Of a stretch of DNA of 64,000 nucleotides, positions 26,594-34,759 are shown one piece after another. Source of the stretch: Novosphingobium sp. 28-62-57 (GTDB taxonomy: Bacteria > Pseudomonadota > Alphaproteobacteria > Sphingomonadales > Sphingomonadaceae); NCBI GenBank assembly GCA_002256985.1, contig NCGO01000011.1, forward strand, positions 62,001-126,000, read 5' to 3'. The notes beneath the pieces were generated by a model. That model made no database searches, was not told where the DNA came from, and saw only the letters and a list, made by a program, of their open reading frames with translations. Numbering within the stretch: position 1 is the first letter of the stretch; each line of letters opens with the position of its first letter. A program made the translations under genes and the position numbers.

Positions 26594-27939
26594 GCAGCAC
26601 GCGCCCCGTCGAGCAGGCTTTCGAACACCGGAAAGCTGGTGGCGATGGGCCGTGTGTCGTCCACTTCCACGCCGCGCTTGCTGGCGATACCGGCAATCGC
26701 CATCGCCATCGCAATGCGGTGGTCAAGGTGCGTCACGACGCTCAGCCCCTCTGCCGTGCCGGGCAGCGGATCGCCGCCGGTGCCATCGATGATCAGCCCG
26801 TCCTCGGTCTCGGTCACGGTTGCGCCCGCCAGTTCCAGCGCGGCGCGCATTGCGCTGATCCGGTCAGATTCCTTCACGCGCAGTTCTTCAAGGCCGGTGG
26901 TCACCGTGCGGCCATGGGCCAGTGCGGCGGCCACGAACAGCACCGGGAATTCGTCCACCATGCTCGGCACCACGGCGGGATCCACAGCGATGCCGGTCAG
27001 CAGCGAATGGCGCACGCGCAAGTCGGCCACCGGTTCACCGCCCACATCGCGCCGGTCCAGTTCCTCGATGCTCCCGCCCATCAGCCGCAGCACATCGAAC
27101 AGCGCGGCGCGCGTGGGGTTCAGCCCCACGTTTTCCACCACAAGATCAGAGCCTTCGACCAGCAGCGCCGCCACCACAAAGAAAGCGGCAGACGATGGAT
27201 CGCCCGGCACCACGATGTCCTGCGGCTGCAATTCCGCCTCACCGCGCACGCGGATCACCCGCGCACCATCATCGGCCAGATCGACCGTCAGTTCCGCGCC
27301 AAACCCGCGCAGCATCCGCTCCGAATGGTCGCGCGTCGGCACCGGTTCGATCACCGTCGTGATCCCCGGCGTGTTCAGCCCGGCCAGCAGAATGGCGCTC
27401 TTCACTTGCGCCGAAGCCACCGGCAGCCGGTATTCGATTGGTACCGCAGGCGAAATTCCGCGAAGGGTAAGGGGAAGTCGTCCGCCGGGGCTGGCGGTAA
27501 ATTCCGCGCCCATTGTGGACAGCGGATCGATCACGCGACCCATCGGGCGCTTCGACAGCGAACCATCGCCCACGAACGTCGCGGTAATCGGATGCGTGGC
27601 GACCAGCCCCATCAGCAGGCGGGTGGATGTGCCCGAATTGCCCATATCGAGCGCGCTTTGCGGTTGCAAAAGCCCGCCGACGCCCACGCCGTGCACATGC
27701 CACATGCCGTCTGCATCGCGCTCAATCGTCGCGCCCATCGCGCGCATGGCGGCGGCGGTGGAGAGTACGTCCTCGCCCTCCAGCAAGCCCGTCACCCGCG
27801 TCTCGCCCACCGCCAGCGCGCCCAGCATGATCGAGCGGTGGCTGATCGACTTGTCGCCTGGAACGCGGATGCGGCCCTTCAGCGGGCCATTGGCGGAGAA
27901 GCGGCGAGGGCGCATTTCAGCGGGATCGTGTGAGGACAC
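26590..27939 (-). CDS. aroA: 3-phosphoshikimate 1-carboxyvinyltransferase (EPSP synthase)
   Basis: AroA joins PEP to shikimate 3-phosphate on the route to aromatic amino acids. The protein of about 449 residues has PGDKSISHRSIML at the start, LDMGNSGTSTRL, ASAQVKSAILLAGLN and LEELRVKESDRI. It resembles the class II enzymes (CP4 type) in pattern, but the residue at the glyphosate position is glycine (NSGT), not the alanine of CP4, so natural resistance is not expected from that site. The start is taken as GTG 27939; ATG 27915 is the alternative. Confidence 0.94.
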   Translation of the reverse strand: MSSHDPAEMRPRRFSANGPLKGRIRVPGDKSISHRSIMLGALAVGETRVTGLLEGEDVLSTAAAMRAMGATIERDADGMWHVHGVGVGGLLQPQSALDMGNSGTSTRLLMGLVATHPITATFVGDGSLSKRPMGRVIDPLSTMGAEFTASPGGRLPLTLRGISPAVPIEYRLPVASAQVKSAILLAGLNTPGITTVIEPVPTRDHSERMLRGFGAELTVDLADDGARVIRVRGEAELQPQDIVVPGDPSSAAFFVVAALLVEGSDLVVENVGLNPTRAALFDVLRLMGGSIEELDRRDVGGEPVADLRVRHSLLTGIAVDPAVVPSMVDEFPVLFVAAALAHGRTVTTGLEELRVKESDRISAMRAALELAGATVTETEDGLIIDGTGGDPLPGTAEGLSVVTHLDHRIAMAMAIAGIASKRGVEVDDTRPIATSFPVFESLLDGARAA

Positions 27940-28113
27940 GGTGGGACTTTCCGAACGGGTAAGGGCCAATAAAGCGCGCGGCTTTTGACAGCAGCGCGCC
28001 GCTATGGCAAGGCGCGCCCTCTCTTGATTCCGCGAAGCTGCGGACCCATCAAGCGTGCAGTTTCTCCGCCCGCGCGAAATCTTGTCGTGCAGGGCCAGTC
28101 TTGAGGAAGTTTC

Positions 28114-28431
28114 ATGGTCAAGCCGGAATGGGGCGCCAAGCACGGTTGTCCGAAGTGTGGCACCCGCTTCTATGATCTGGGCAACACTGACCCGATCACC
28201 TGCGTTGAATGCAAGTACACCTGGACCGCAGAGCCGGTGCTGAAGTCGAAGCAGCCGATCCCCTATGAGGAGATCCAGAAGGAGAAGGTTGACGCCGTGC
28301 CCGACGTCGATCTGGCCGACGAAGATCTCGACATCGACGAAGACGGCGATTCGCCCGACAATGACGTTGATCTTGGCGGCGACGATGATCTGGGCGTTCC
28401 CGGCCAGAGCGGGGACGACGACGAAGTTTGA
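28114..28431 (+). CDS. FYDLN-acid (TIGR02300) protein
   Basis: The 105-residue protein has a small zinc-ribbon-like head (CPKCGTRFYDLGNTDPITCVEC: Cys12, Cys15, Cys30, Cys33) and a long highly acidic tail of Asp and Glu. This is the TIGR02300 family of alphaproteobacteria, whose role is not known. ATG 28114 is 23 bases after a GAGGAAG site. It is divergent from aroA. Confidence 0.9.
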   Translation: MVKPEWGAKHGCPKCGTRFYDLGNTDPITCVECKYTWTAEPVLKSKQPIPYEEIQKEKVDAVPDVDLADEDLDIDEDGDSPDNDVDLGGDDDLGVPGQSGDDDEV

Positions 28432-28601
28432 TCTCTGGGTGTGACGCATTTCGGAGCTGGCCAAGCAGGCTGGCTCCGAAAAATCATCCGGCGTCAAAAA
28501 ATGGTCTTGTCAGCCGGGAAGCCTTACCTTAGAGGCGCGGCTCCCGGCAGGGCCTACCCCGCCGGAACAGTCTGCTTCCCACGGCAGCCTGTTGGAAATA
28601 T

Positions 28602-28677
28602 GGGGCCTTAGCTCAGCTGGGAGAGCGCCTGCATGGCATGCAGGAGGTCAGCGGTTCGATCCCGCTAGGCTCCACCA
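28602..28677 (+). tRNA. tRNA-Ala (GGC)
   Basis: A 76-base cloverleaf with encoded CCA. The acceptor stem pairs GGGGCCT with AGGCTCC, the D arm has AGCTCAGCTGGGAGAGC, the anticodon stem is CCTGC/GCAGG around ATGGCAT (anticodon GGC), and the T arm has GGTTCGATCC. A perfect terminator follows. Confidence 0.97.
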
Positions 28678-28699
28678 TTTCATTTGGCATTTCTCCAGA

Positions 28700-28723
28700 A
28701 AAGCCGCCCTAGGGCGGCTTTTT
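28700..28723 (+). terminator. rho-independent terminator after tRNA-Ala
   Basis: A tight stem AAGCCGCCCT/AGGGCGGCTT is followed by TTTTG, 23 bases after the tRNA. Confidence 0.85.
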
Positions 28724-28827
28724 GCGTAATGGAGCCATGGTTCGGGCGTCGATTCCTGAAGTGCACCTAGATGCACCTAGGAGCACTGAACCGCACCCAA
28801 GCCGTACAGAACCATCACCAAAACGAA

Positions 28828-28907
28828 CGCTCCCCCGCGTAGGCGGGGGCCTCAGGAAGTGTAGCGCTGTGCGGCCTGAGGCCCCCGCCTGCGCGGGGGA
28901 GCGTTGC
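28828..28907. repeat. palindromic repeat, CCCCGCGAAGGCGGGG family, copy 4
   Basis: ACGCTCCCCCGCGTAGGC and its exact inverse GCCTGCGCGGGGGAGCGT bracket CCTCAGG..CCTGAGG. It is the most symmetrical copy in the window and lies between tRNA-Ala and the 2OG oxygenase gene. Confidence 0.85.
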
Positions 28908-28934
28908 TCCTTTTTGTGAAAATGTCCTTGCCGG

Positions 28935-29876
28935 TTATTTCTTCAACCCAATCTCGCGCAGACGCTCCTGCAGGTAATCGTCCGCGGTGATCGACACCGG
29001 GTAGCGGTCTGGATTTTCCTCGCTGATGCACTCCGGCAGTGTTTCGAACCGGAAATCGCTGCGCAGGTGCAGGAAGAACGGCATTGAATAGCGGCTGTGC
29101 TGCGCCCGCTCGCCCTCAGGGTTGCGCACGCGGTGCGTGGTGGAGGGCAGGACGTGGTTGGTCAGGCGTTGCAGCATATCGCCGATGTTGACTGCCAGCG
29201 CGCCTTGTGGGGGCGAGACGCTGATCCAATCGCCTGATTTTGTGCGCAATTCGAGGCCTGCTTCCTCTGCGCCCAGCAGCAGCGTGATCAGGTTGATGTC
29301 CTCATGCGCCCCTGCCCGAATCGCGCCGGGCTGTGCATCGGCGGGCAGCGGCGGGTAGTGGAGCAGGCGCATTACCGAATTGCCGTCTTCGATGGCCGGG
29401 TCGAACCAATGCTCGTCCAGCCCCAGCCACACCGCGATCCGCGCCAGAATGCGCGCGCCGACTTTGTCGAACTGCGCGTAGAGTTCCTCGAACGTTTCGC
29501 GGAAACCTTCGGGGCGGTTGGGCCAGATGTTGGGGAACATCGACATCGCGGCCAGCGGATGATCGGCCGGAAGATCGCGGCCAACGTGCCAGAACTCCTT
29601 GAGATCATGGACTTTTGCGCCCTTGGCAATTTCGGTGCCGAAGGGCGTGTAGCCGCGCGCGCCGCCAAGACCGGCAATGGCATAGCTGCGTTTTTCGTCC
29701 TCGGGCAGGGCAAAGAACTGCGCGGTCAACTCCCATGCGCGGGCGATGAGGTCCGGATCGATGCCGTGGTCTTTCACCATGGCAAAGCCAAAGGTCTGAA
29801 AACTCTCACCCAATTCACGCGAAAGGGTATCGGCTTCGCTGTTCAGCGAGATAACCGGCAATGTATCAAGGGGCAT
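28935..29876 (-). CDS. isopenicillin N synthase-like 2-oxoglutarate/Fe(II) oxygenase
   Basis: The 313-residue protein has the two parts of this family: an N-terminal DIOX_N region (GFAMVKDHGIDPDLI, about 29-43) and a C-terminal jelly roll with the iron ligands of GAHEDINLI and the distal His of TTHRV, followed by an Arg for 2-oxoglutarate (SRYSMPFFL). The substrate is unknown. ATG 29876 has GGAAC ahead. It is divergent from the EVE gene with start codons 63 bases apart. Confidence 0.92.
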   Translation of the reverse strand: MPLDTLPVISLNSEADTLSRELGESFQTFGFAMVKDHGIDPDLIARAWELTAQFFALPEDEKRSYAIAGLGGARGYTPFGTEIAKGAKVHDLKEFWHVGRDLPADHPLAAMSMFPNIWPNRPEGFRETFEELYAQFDKVGARILARIAVWLGLDEHWFDPAIEDGNSVMRLLHYPPLPADAQPGAIRAGAHEDINLITLLLGAEEAGLELRTKSGDWISVSPPQGALAVNIGDMLQRLTNHVLPSTTHRVRNPEGERAQHSRYSMPFFLHLRSDFRFETLPECISEENPDRYPVSITADDYLQERLREIGLKK

Positions 29877-29939
29877 GGTGTTCCAGTTCGCACAATTGTC
29901 GCTATGACCCTGCCTGTAACGGGAATCGCGCAGGCTTTC

Positions 29940-30383
29940 ATGACCAAAATCAACATCACCGACACGACTGGCCGCAACCTGTGGCTGATGAAGTCCGAAC
30001 CCGACGTCTATGGCTGGGATGATCTGGTGGCCGAGGGCGAAGGCACTTGGGACGGGGTGCGCAATCATCTGGCCGCGCGCAACCTGCGGACAATGCAGGA
30101 AGGGGACCTTGCGTTCTTCTACCATTCGAACATCGGCATCGAAATTGTGGGCGTGATCGTGATCAGCCAGGGCGGCTTGACCGATCCGACGGACCCCGAA
30201 GGCAAATGGGCGGCGGTGAAGGTTAAGCCTGTGACAAAGCTTCCGAAGACGGTGACGCTCAAGCAGGTGAAGGCAACGCCGGAGCTTCAGGACATGGACC
30301 TGATCCGCCTGTCGCGCCTGTCGGTGGGGGCAGTGCGGCCTGAGGAGTGGGCGCTGGTGCTGAAGATGGCTGGGGCACTGTAA
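29940..30383 (+). CDS. EVE-domain protein
   Basis: The 147-residue protein is almost wholly an EVE domain: WLMKSEPDVYGWDDL, WDGVRNHLAARNLRTM and GDLAFFYHSN are clear marks. The EVE fold belongs to the PUA-like group and is thought to bind modified bases in DNA or RNA. ATG 29940 is used; an ATG at 29904 is in frame and also possible. The gene next to it is a 2OG oxygenase on the other strand. Confidence 0.9.
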   Translation: MTKINITDTTGRNLWLMKSEPDVYGWDDLVAEGEGTWDGVRNHLAARNLRTMQEGDLAFFYHSNIGIEIVGVIVISQGGLTDPTDPEGKWAAVKVKPVTKLPKTVTLKQVKATPELQDMDLIRLSRLSVGAVRPEEWALVLKMAGAL

Positions 30384-30464
30384 CGGGAACCGGATGGCCC
30401 GTTCGCGCGTAGTATTCTCCGAGAGGGCGGACGATTTCTGCCATAACAATCAAGGAGATCCCCG

Positions 30465-30647
30465 ATGGGTGAAATGACCGACAAGGCCAAGGGCCTCGCC
30501 AACGAAGCTGCCGGCAACATCAAGCAGGCGACGGGCAAAGCCACCGACAATGCCAGCCTTCAGGCCGAAGGCATTGCGCAAGAGCGCAAGGGCGAAGCCC
30601 AGCAGCTCAAGGGCAAGGTCAAAGGTGCCTTGGGCGACAGCATCTGA
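30465..30647 (+). CDS. CsbD-family stress protein
   Basis: A 60-residue hydrophilic protein of the CsbD family: MGEMTDKAKGLANEAAGNIKQATGKATDN... with no membrane segment. Members are induced by general stress in many bacteria, but their job is unknown. AAGGAG lies eight bases before ATG 30465. A terminator follows at 30696. Confidence 0.92.
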   Translation: MGEMTDKAKGLANEAAGNIKQATGKATDNASLQAEGIAQERKGEAQQLKGKVKGALGDSI

Positions 30648-30695
30648 CCCCAAGATCCTGATCGGCGCGGATAATCATCGCGTCAAAACCATCTG

Positions 30696-30721
30696 GGCCG
30701 TCCCGCAAGGGGCGGCCTTTT
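30696..30721 (+). terminator. rho-independent terminator after csbD-like gene
   Basis: Stem GGCCGTCCC/GGGGCGGCC with a GCAA loop is followed by TTTT. One G-T wobble. Confidence 0.8.
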
Positions 30722-30820
30722 GCATTTGCCGACTGGGCAACTTCTGTCCCGCGTTGGAACGGTCCCGAAATGGCGGAAATCTGCCATTTCTAAAGGTAAA
30801 GAATGCGTTAAGCTGATGGC

Positions 30821-31090
30821 ATGAACAGGTCATTCGCAACCGCAGCTGGTGCCGCCTATGGCACCGCCCGCCACCCCTTTCGCGCGTCCTTGCCACGGCA
30901 TGCGTTGCGCGAATTGCCCAAGCTGGAGCCCGAAGTGATGGCCGCAATGCGCAAAGCCGAAGAGCGTTTGCGCGATATGGATGTGCGGTCTGATCCCGTC
31001 GATCTCAAGCGCATCACCATGCAGGACGTGCGCGATTTCATGATCGCTTATTGCGCCTGCTTTCTGGCGGTGATGGCGTTTATTGCGTGA
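30821..31090 (+). CDS. small hypothetical protein with C-terminal membrane helix
   Basis: An 89-residue product of no recognised family. The first 60 residues are basic and helical and the last 18 or so (FMIAYCACFLAVMAFIA) form a membrane helix ending in a dipeptide after the membrane, a tail-anchor pattern. It has an ATG, in-family codon use and a stop just 4 bases from the convergent MFS gene. Not certain to be translated. Confidence 0.55.
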   Translation: MNRSFATAAGAAYGTARHPFRASLPRHALRELPKLEPEVMAAMRKAEERLRDMDVRSDPVDLKRITMQDVRDFMIAYCACFLAVMAFIA

Positions 31091-31094
31091 CTTT

Positions 31095-32405
31095 TCAGGC
31101 GGCCTGCGCGGCCTTTTCGGCCTTGTAGAGCAGCCAGCCCAGCCACGCCGAAACCACGCACATCGCGGCACCGAGCAGCAATTGATCGACCAGCGCCACG
31201 CCCGCGCTGCTCAGCGCTCCGGCGATCAGGGCGCCTGCGACCATGGCGCCGGAATTGACGATGTTGTTGGCGGCAATCGTGCGGGCGGTTTCGGACTTGT
31301 CGACCACCGTCGTCAGGAAGGCGTATAGTGGTACCACGAACATGCCGCCTGCCACCGCGATGCCCAGCAGGCTCAGCAGCAGCGGGATGGCAAGTGGCTG
31401 GACGATGAAGGTGGACACGTCCATCAGAGCCTGTCCCGGCATGTCTGGCCACATCCGGCACACCGCGTAAAAGGCGATGACAAACAGCCCCATCACGATC
31501 ACCGAAGCCGGAGAATAGCGCGCCGATACAGTGCCTTTAAGCAGGGCGTTGATCGACATGGAGCCGATGGCGATGCCGACCGAGAACATCACAAGGAACA
31601 GGCTGGCCACTTCCTTGCTGGCATAGAGCACGTTCTTGGCCAGCGGCGGGAACTGGATGAACAGCACGGTGCCCACGGTCCAGAAAAAGCTGATAGCGAC
31701 GATGGCCATGAACACCTGGCTATGGCGCGTGGTGTTGCGGATCAGGCGCCATGATGCGGTAAAGACGTTGAAATCGATCTTCTGCGCTTCTTGCAGCGGC
31801 GGGGCCGGGGGCACTTGCCGTCCCGAAATATAGCCGATCAGCGCGGTTAGCACGACGCCGCCTGCGGCAACCTCTACTGGAATCCAGCCTGCCAGAATCG
31901 TGCCGGCAAGGATGGCGATATAGGTGCCTGCTTCGACCAGACCGGTCCCGGCCAGAACCTCGTTATCGTGCAGGTGCTGCGGCAGAATCGCGTATTTGAT
32001 CGGGCCGAAGAACGTGGAGTGGACGCCCATCGCCAGGAGCGCGGCCAACATCAGCGGAATGGCGATGGCTTCCACTTCCATCCCCAGCCACGCCATGACA
32101 AGGCCCGCGCCGCCCACCAGCATGATGGCGATTTCGCAGGCTTTGACCACGCGGATAATCTGCGCCTTGTCGCGCATGTCGGCCAATTGGCCCGCCAGTG
32201 CCGAAAGCAGGAAGAACGGCAGAATGAACAGGGCCGAGGCGATCGCCGAAAAGCGCGCCTCTTCGGCTTCGGAGCTATAGACGTTGTACACGACGTACAG
32301 GACCATCGCGTTCTTGTAGAGATTGTCGTTGAAGGCCCCCAGAAGCTGGGTGACGAACAAGGGCAGGAAGCGGCGCGTGCGCACCAGATGCGTCGATGTT
32401 GTCAT
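31095..32405 (-). CDS. MFS transporter, lysophospholipid transporter (LplT)-like
   Basis: The 436-residue protein has 12 predicted membrane helices. Its start (FLPLFVTQLLGAFNDNLYKNAMVLY) and the central GPIKYAILPQHL motif are marks of the LplT group, which flips lysophospholipids inward for re-acylation; in many alphaproteobacteria the transporter is fused to an acyltransferase-acyl-ACP synthetase. Here it stands alone, divergent from pgsA, another phospholipid gene. The function is by family. Confidence 0.88.
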   Translation of the reverse strand: MTTSTHLVRTRRFLPLFVTQLLGAFNDNLYKNAMVLYVVYNVYSSEAEEARFSAIASALFILPFFLLSALAGQLADMRDKAQIIRVVKACEIAIMLVGGAGLVMAWLGMEVEAIAIPLMLAALLAMGVHSTFFGPIKYAILPQHLHDNEVLAGTGLVEAGTYIAILAGTILAGWIPVEVAAGGVVLTALIGYISGRQVPPAPPLQEAQKIDFNVFTASWRLIRNTTRHSQVFMAIVAISFFWTVGTVLFIQFPPLAKNVLYASKEVASLFLVMFSVGIAIGSMSINALLKGTVSARYSPASVIVMGLFVIAFYAVCRMWPDMPGQALMDVSTFIVQPLAIPLLLSLLGIAVAGGMFVVPLYAFLTTVVDKSETARTIAANNIVNSGAMVAGALIAGALSSAGVALVDQLLLGAAMCVVSAWLGWLLYKAEKAAQAA

Positions 32406-32543
32406 TTAATCCGTTGCCAGCATCTCTACTCAGGTCACCCTTAGCCGTGAGCGGGCCTTGGGCAAGCAGTTTTGAACCTGAATGCGGTAGGCTGCGAATG
32501 TTGCGATTCCGTTTGTCGCATTTGCGCGCTATGCCCGGTTGCG

Positions 32544-33137
32544 ATGCTGACCTTGCCAAACCTGCTCACACTGTCGCGGATTGTGACTGTCCCTGTCCTT
32601 GCGGCGCTGCTGTGGTGGCCGGAATGGCGACTGGGCTATGGCCTTGCTTTCGGCGTTTACTGCCTGATGGGCATCACCGATTATTTCGACGGCTATCTGG
32701 CGCGCGCGCAAGGGGCGGTGAGCAAGCTGGGCATCTTCCTTGATCCGATTGCCGACAAGATCATGGTGGCCGCGGTGATTCTGGTGCTGACCGCACAAGG
32801 CATTCTGCGCGGGCCCTATGTGGGGGACATGCATGTGATTGCGGGCCTGATCATCCTGCTGCGCGAAATCGCGGTTTCGGGCCTGCGCGAGTTTCTGGGC
32901 GGCATTCAGGTTTCGGTGCCGGTCAGCCGCCTGGCCAAATGGAAGACCACGTTTCAGATGGTGTGCCTTGGCGCGCTAATCCTTGGGCAGGCGCTGCCGG
33001 GCTGGCTGATGCCGATTGGCGGCATCGAAGTGAACGTGCCGCACACTGTGGGCCTGACCACACTGTGGGGCGCGGCGGTGCTTACGGTGATTACGGGCTG
33101 GGATTACCTACGCGTAGGGCTGAAGCACATGGATTGA
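32544..33137 (+). CDS. pgsA: CDP-diacylglycerol-glycerol-3-phosphate 3-phosphatidyltransferase
   Basis: PgsA makes phosphatidylglycerol phosphate, the first step to phosphatidylglycerol and cardiolipin, in the inner membrane. The 197-residue protein has the CDP-alcohol phosphotransferase motif across DYFDGYLARAQG..FLDPIADK (D-G-x2-A-R-x8-G-x3-D-x3-D). ATG 32544 gives the family start MLTLPNLLTLSRI. Starts further upstream lack family support. Confidence 0.95.
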   Translation: MLTLPNLLTLSRIVTVPVLAALLWWPEWRLGYGLAFGVYCLMGITDYFDGYLARAQGAVSKLGIFLDPIADKIMVAAVILVLTAQGILRGPYVGDMHVIAGLIILLREIAVSGLREFLGGIQVSVPVSRLAKWKTTFQMVCLGALILGQALPGWLMPIGGIEVNVPHTVGLTTLWGAAVLTVITGWDYLRVGLKHMD

Positions 33138-33141
33138 GGGG

Positions 33142-33438
33142 TTAGAAACCCACGATCAGCATGTCCAGTGCAAGCGAAATGCGATCTTCTTCTGTGATCA
33201 GCGAGCTGACTTTTTCGCCAAGATCACGCACCGAAATGCTGGCCGCAAACTGCGTGGCCATGACATGGCGCTGATCCTGAACAACGAAAACAGGATTGAG
33301 CCGGGTCAACGGCTTTGGTGAATCGTCTTCCGCCAAAAGTGGGACGACAAATCGGGTTGTCAGGTGTTCGAGGAGGTCCGCCTGACAGTCCAGCAGCAAA
33401 GTGCCTTCGCGTGTTCTGAAAACGTCAAACTTTGCCAC
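33142..33438 (-). CDS. ccdB: CcdB-family toxin
   Basis: A 98-residue CcdB-type toxin (MAKFDVFRTREGTLLLDCQADLL, FVVPLLAEDD, LNPVFVVQDQRHVMATQ, ends DMLIVGF). CcdB traps DNA gyrase. Three C-terminal residues of plasmid CcdB (Trp-Gly-Ile) are essential in E. coli; here the end is VGF. It lies 12 bases after the antitoxin gene. Confidence 0.92.
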   Translation of the reverse strand: MAKFDVFRTREGTLLLDCQADLLEHLTTRFVVPLLAEDDSPKPLTRLNPVFVVQDQRHVMATQFAASISVRDLGEKVSSLITEEDRISLALDMLIVGF

Positions 33439-33450
33439 GCTAAGGGTGTG

Positions 33451-33702
33451 TCAGAACTGACGGTAGCGGGCGAGGGGCAGGCCATTACGCTCTACCCATG
33501 CGTTTGAGCTGGCGATCGCCTCGGCATTGTCCGCCTGCCATTGCAGAGCATGTGCCTTGGCAATTTCCGCCGACAGACCCGTTTCGCAAGCGCGGGAAAC
33601 GTTGATTCCAAGGCGCTTTGCCTCTTCAACCATTCCGGCCTGAAGGGAGACATTGGTTGCTTTGCGCTGCGTATCGGCGAAATCGTGGTTATGGCGAGTC
33701 AT
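33451..33702 (-). CDS. ccdA: CcdA-family antitoxin
   Basis: An 83-residue antitoxin: an N-terminal ribbon-helix-helix (KATNVSLQAGMVEEAKRLGINVSRACETGL) and a C-terminal toxin-binding part ending NAWVERNGLPLARYRQF. ATG 33702 is chosen as the family start. The gene precedes ccdB on the same strand, with a promoter and palindromic operator immediately upstream at 33703-33738. Confidence 0.92.
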   Translation of the reverse strand: MTRHNHDFADTQRKATNVSLQAGMVEEAKRLGINVSRACETGLSAEIAKAHALQWQADNAEAIASSNAWVERNGLPLARYRQF

Positions 33703-33738
33703 ATGCGCATGTTTCTGCGCATGGAGACAAAATGTCAA
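33703..33738 (-). promoter_or_regulatory. ccdAB promoter with palindromic operator
   Basis: Read on the minus strand, a perfect -35 box TTGACA (33738-33733) is followed after 17 bases by GAAACA (33715-33710), a poor -10 box. A perfect inverted repeat, ATGCGCA-6-TGCGCAT, covers 33703-33722, so it overlaps the -10 region and touches the ccdA start codon. This is the layout expected for repression by CcdA/CcdB. Confidence 0.6.
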
Positions 33739-34631
33739 CCCGCCCGCAATTCGTGCGCCAGCATGCGGAATTCCTCGGCGCGCGGGCTGTTTTTGCGCCA
33801 GACCAAGGCGATGTCGCGCCATGCGTGGTCGGAGGTGAGGGGGCGGACGACGATCTGGGTATCGTGCAGAATGCCCGCATCGATGGCCATTTGCGGCAGC
33901 ATCGTGAGGCCAAGGCCATTGTCGACCATTTGCACCAGCGTGTGCAGCGATGTGCCGATCATCGTGGCGCTGGCGCGCATTTCGGGGCGGTTGCAGGCGG
34001 CCAGCGCGTGCTCTTTCAGGCAGTGGCCATCTTCGAGCAGCAAGAGTCGTGTCTCGTCGATCAGGCCCGGCGTGATCGTGGCGGGCGGATCGCGCGGATC
34101 GTCCTTGGGGAAGGCGACGAAGAGTTCGTCCTTGAACAGAATCTCGGCCTCCACTTCGCCTGTAGCAAAAGGCAGCGCCAGCAGCACGCAATCGGCGCGG
34201 CCATGGTGCAGCGATTCGATGGCGGCGGCGCTGGGTTCTTCGCGCAGGAACAGCTTCAACTGCGGCCGTTCCTTGCGCAGCCGGGGCAGCATGCGCGGCA
34301 GCAGAAACGGAGCGATGGTGGGGATCACGCTCATGCGCAATTCGCCCGCCAACGGGGCGCCATGGCTTTGCACCAGTTCGGAAAGCTCTTCTGCCTCACG
34401 CAGCAGGCGATGCGCCTTGGCCACCACCTGATTCCCGAGCGGGGTGAAGCGCACGACGCGGCGGGTGCGTTCAACCAGCACCACGCCCAGCAGCGATTCC
34501 AGTTCGCGCAGGCCCGCCGAGAGCGTGGACTGCGAGACAAAGCTGGCATCGGCAGCGCGGCCGAAATGCCCGTGTTCGTGCAGCGCGACGAGGTATTGCA
34601 ACTGCTTGAGAGTGGGCAGGTAGGTGCTCAT
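33735..34631 (-). CDS. oxyR: hydrogen peroxide-inducible regulator OxyR (LysR family)
   Basis: The 298-residue LysR-type regulator has the N-terminal winged helix (LKQLQYLVALHEHGHFGRAADASF) and an effector domain with the redox cysteines in EDGHCLKEHALAAC, the positions of Cys199 and Cys208 in E. coli OxyR. It is therefore probably a peroxide sensor that activates catalase and related genes. Its stop lies close to the ccdA promoter. A GTCATTGCGAG hairpin repeat precedes it. Confidence 0.94.
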   Translation of the reverse strand: MSTYLPTLKQLQYLVALHEHGHFGRAADASFVSQSTLSAGLRELESLLGVVLVERTRRVVRFTPLGNQVVAKAHRLLREAEELSELVQSHGAPLAGELRMSVIPTIAPFLLPRMLPRLRKERPQLKLFLREEPSAAAIESLHHGRADCVLLALPFATGEVEAEILFKDELFVAFPKDDPRDPPATITPGLIDETRLLLLEDGHCLKEHALAACNRPEMRASATMIGTSLHTLVQMVDNGLGLTMLPQMAIDAGILHDTQIVVRPLTSDHAWRDIALVWRKNSPRAEEFRMLAHELRAG

Positions 34632-34649
34632 CGGGCCTCAATAAAGCTT

Positions 34650-34739
34650 CGTCATTGCGAGCGTAGCGAAGCAATCCAGTGATAGCGCCAGAGATAGCGA
34701 GTGCCGCACTGGATTGCTTCGCTGCGCTCGCAATGACGA
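34650..34739. repeat. imperfect palindromic repeat, GTCATTGCGAG family, copy 2
   Basis: The unit starts CGTCATTGCGAGCG..AGCAATCCAGT and ends ACTGGATTGCTTCG..CGCTCGCAATGACG, so the arms pair over most of their length. It matches the element at 895-988. It lies between oxyR and rnd. Confidence 0.85.
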
Positions 34740-34759
34740 GATGAATGTTGGCCTTATGA

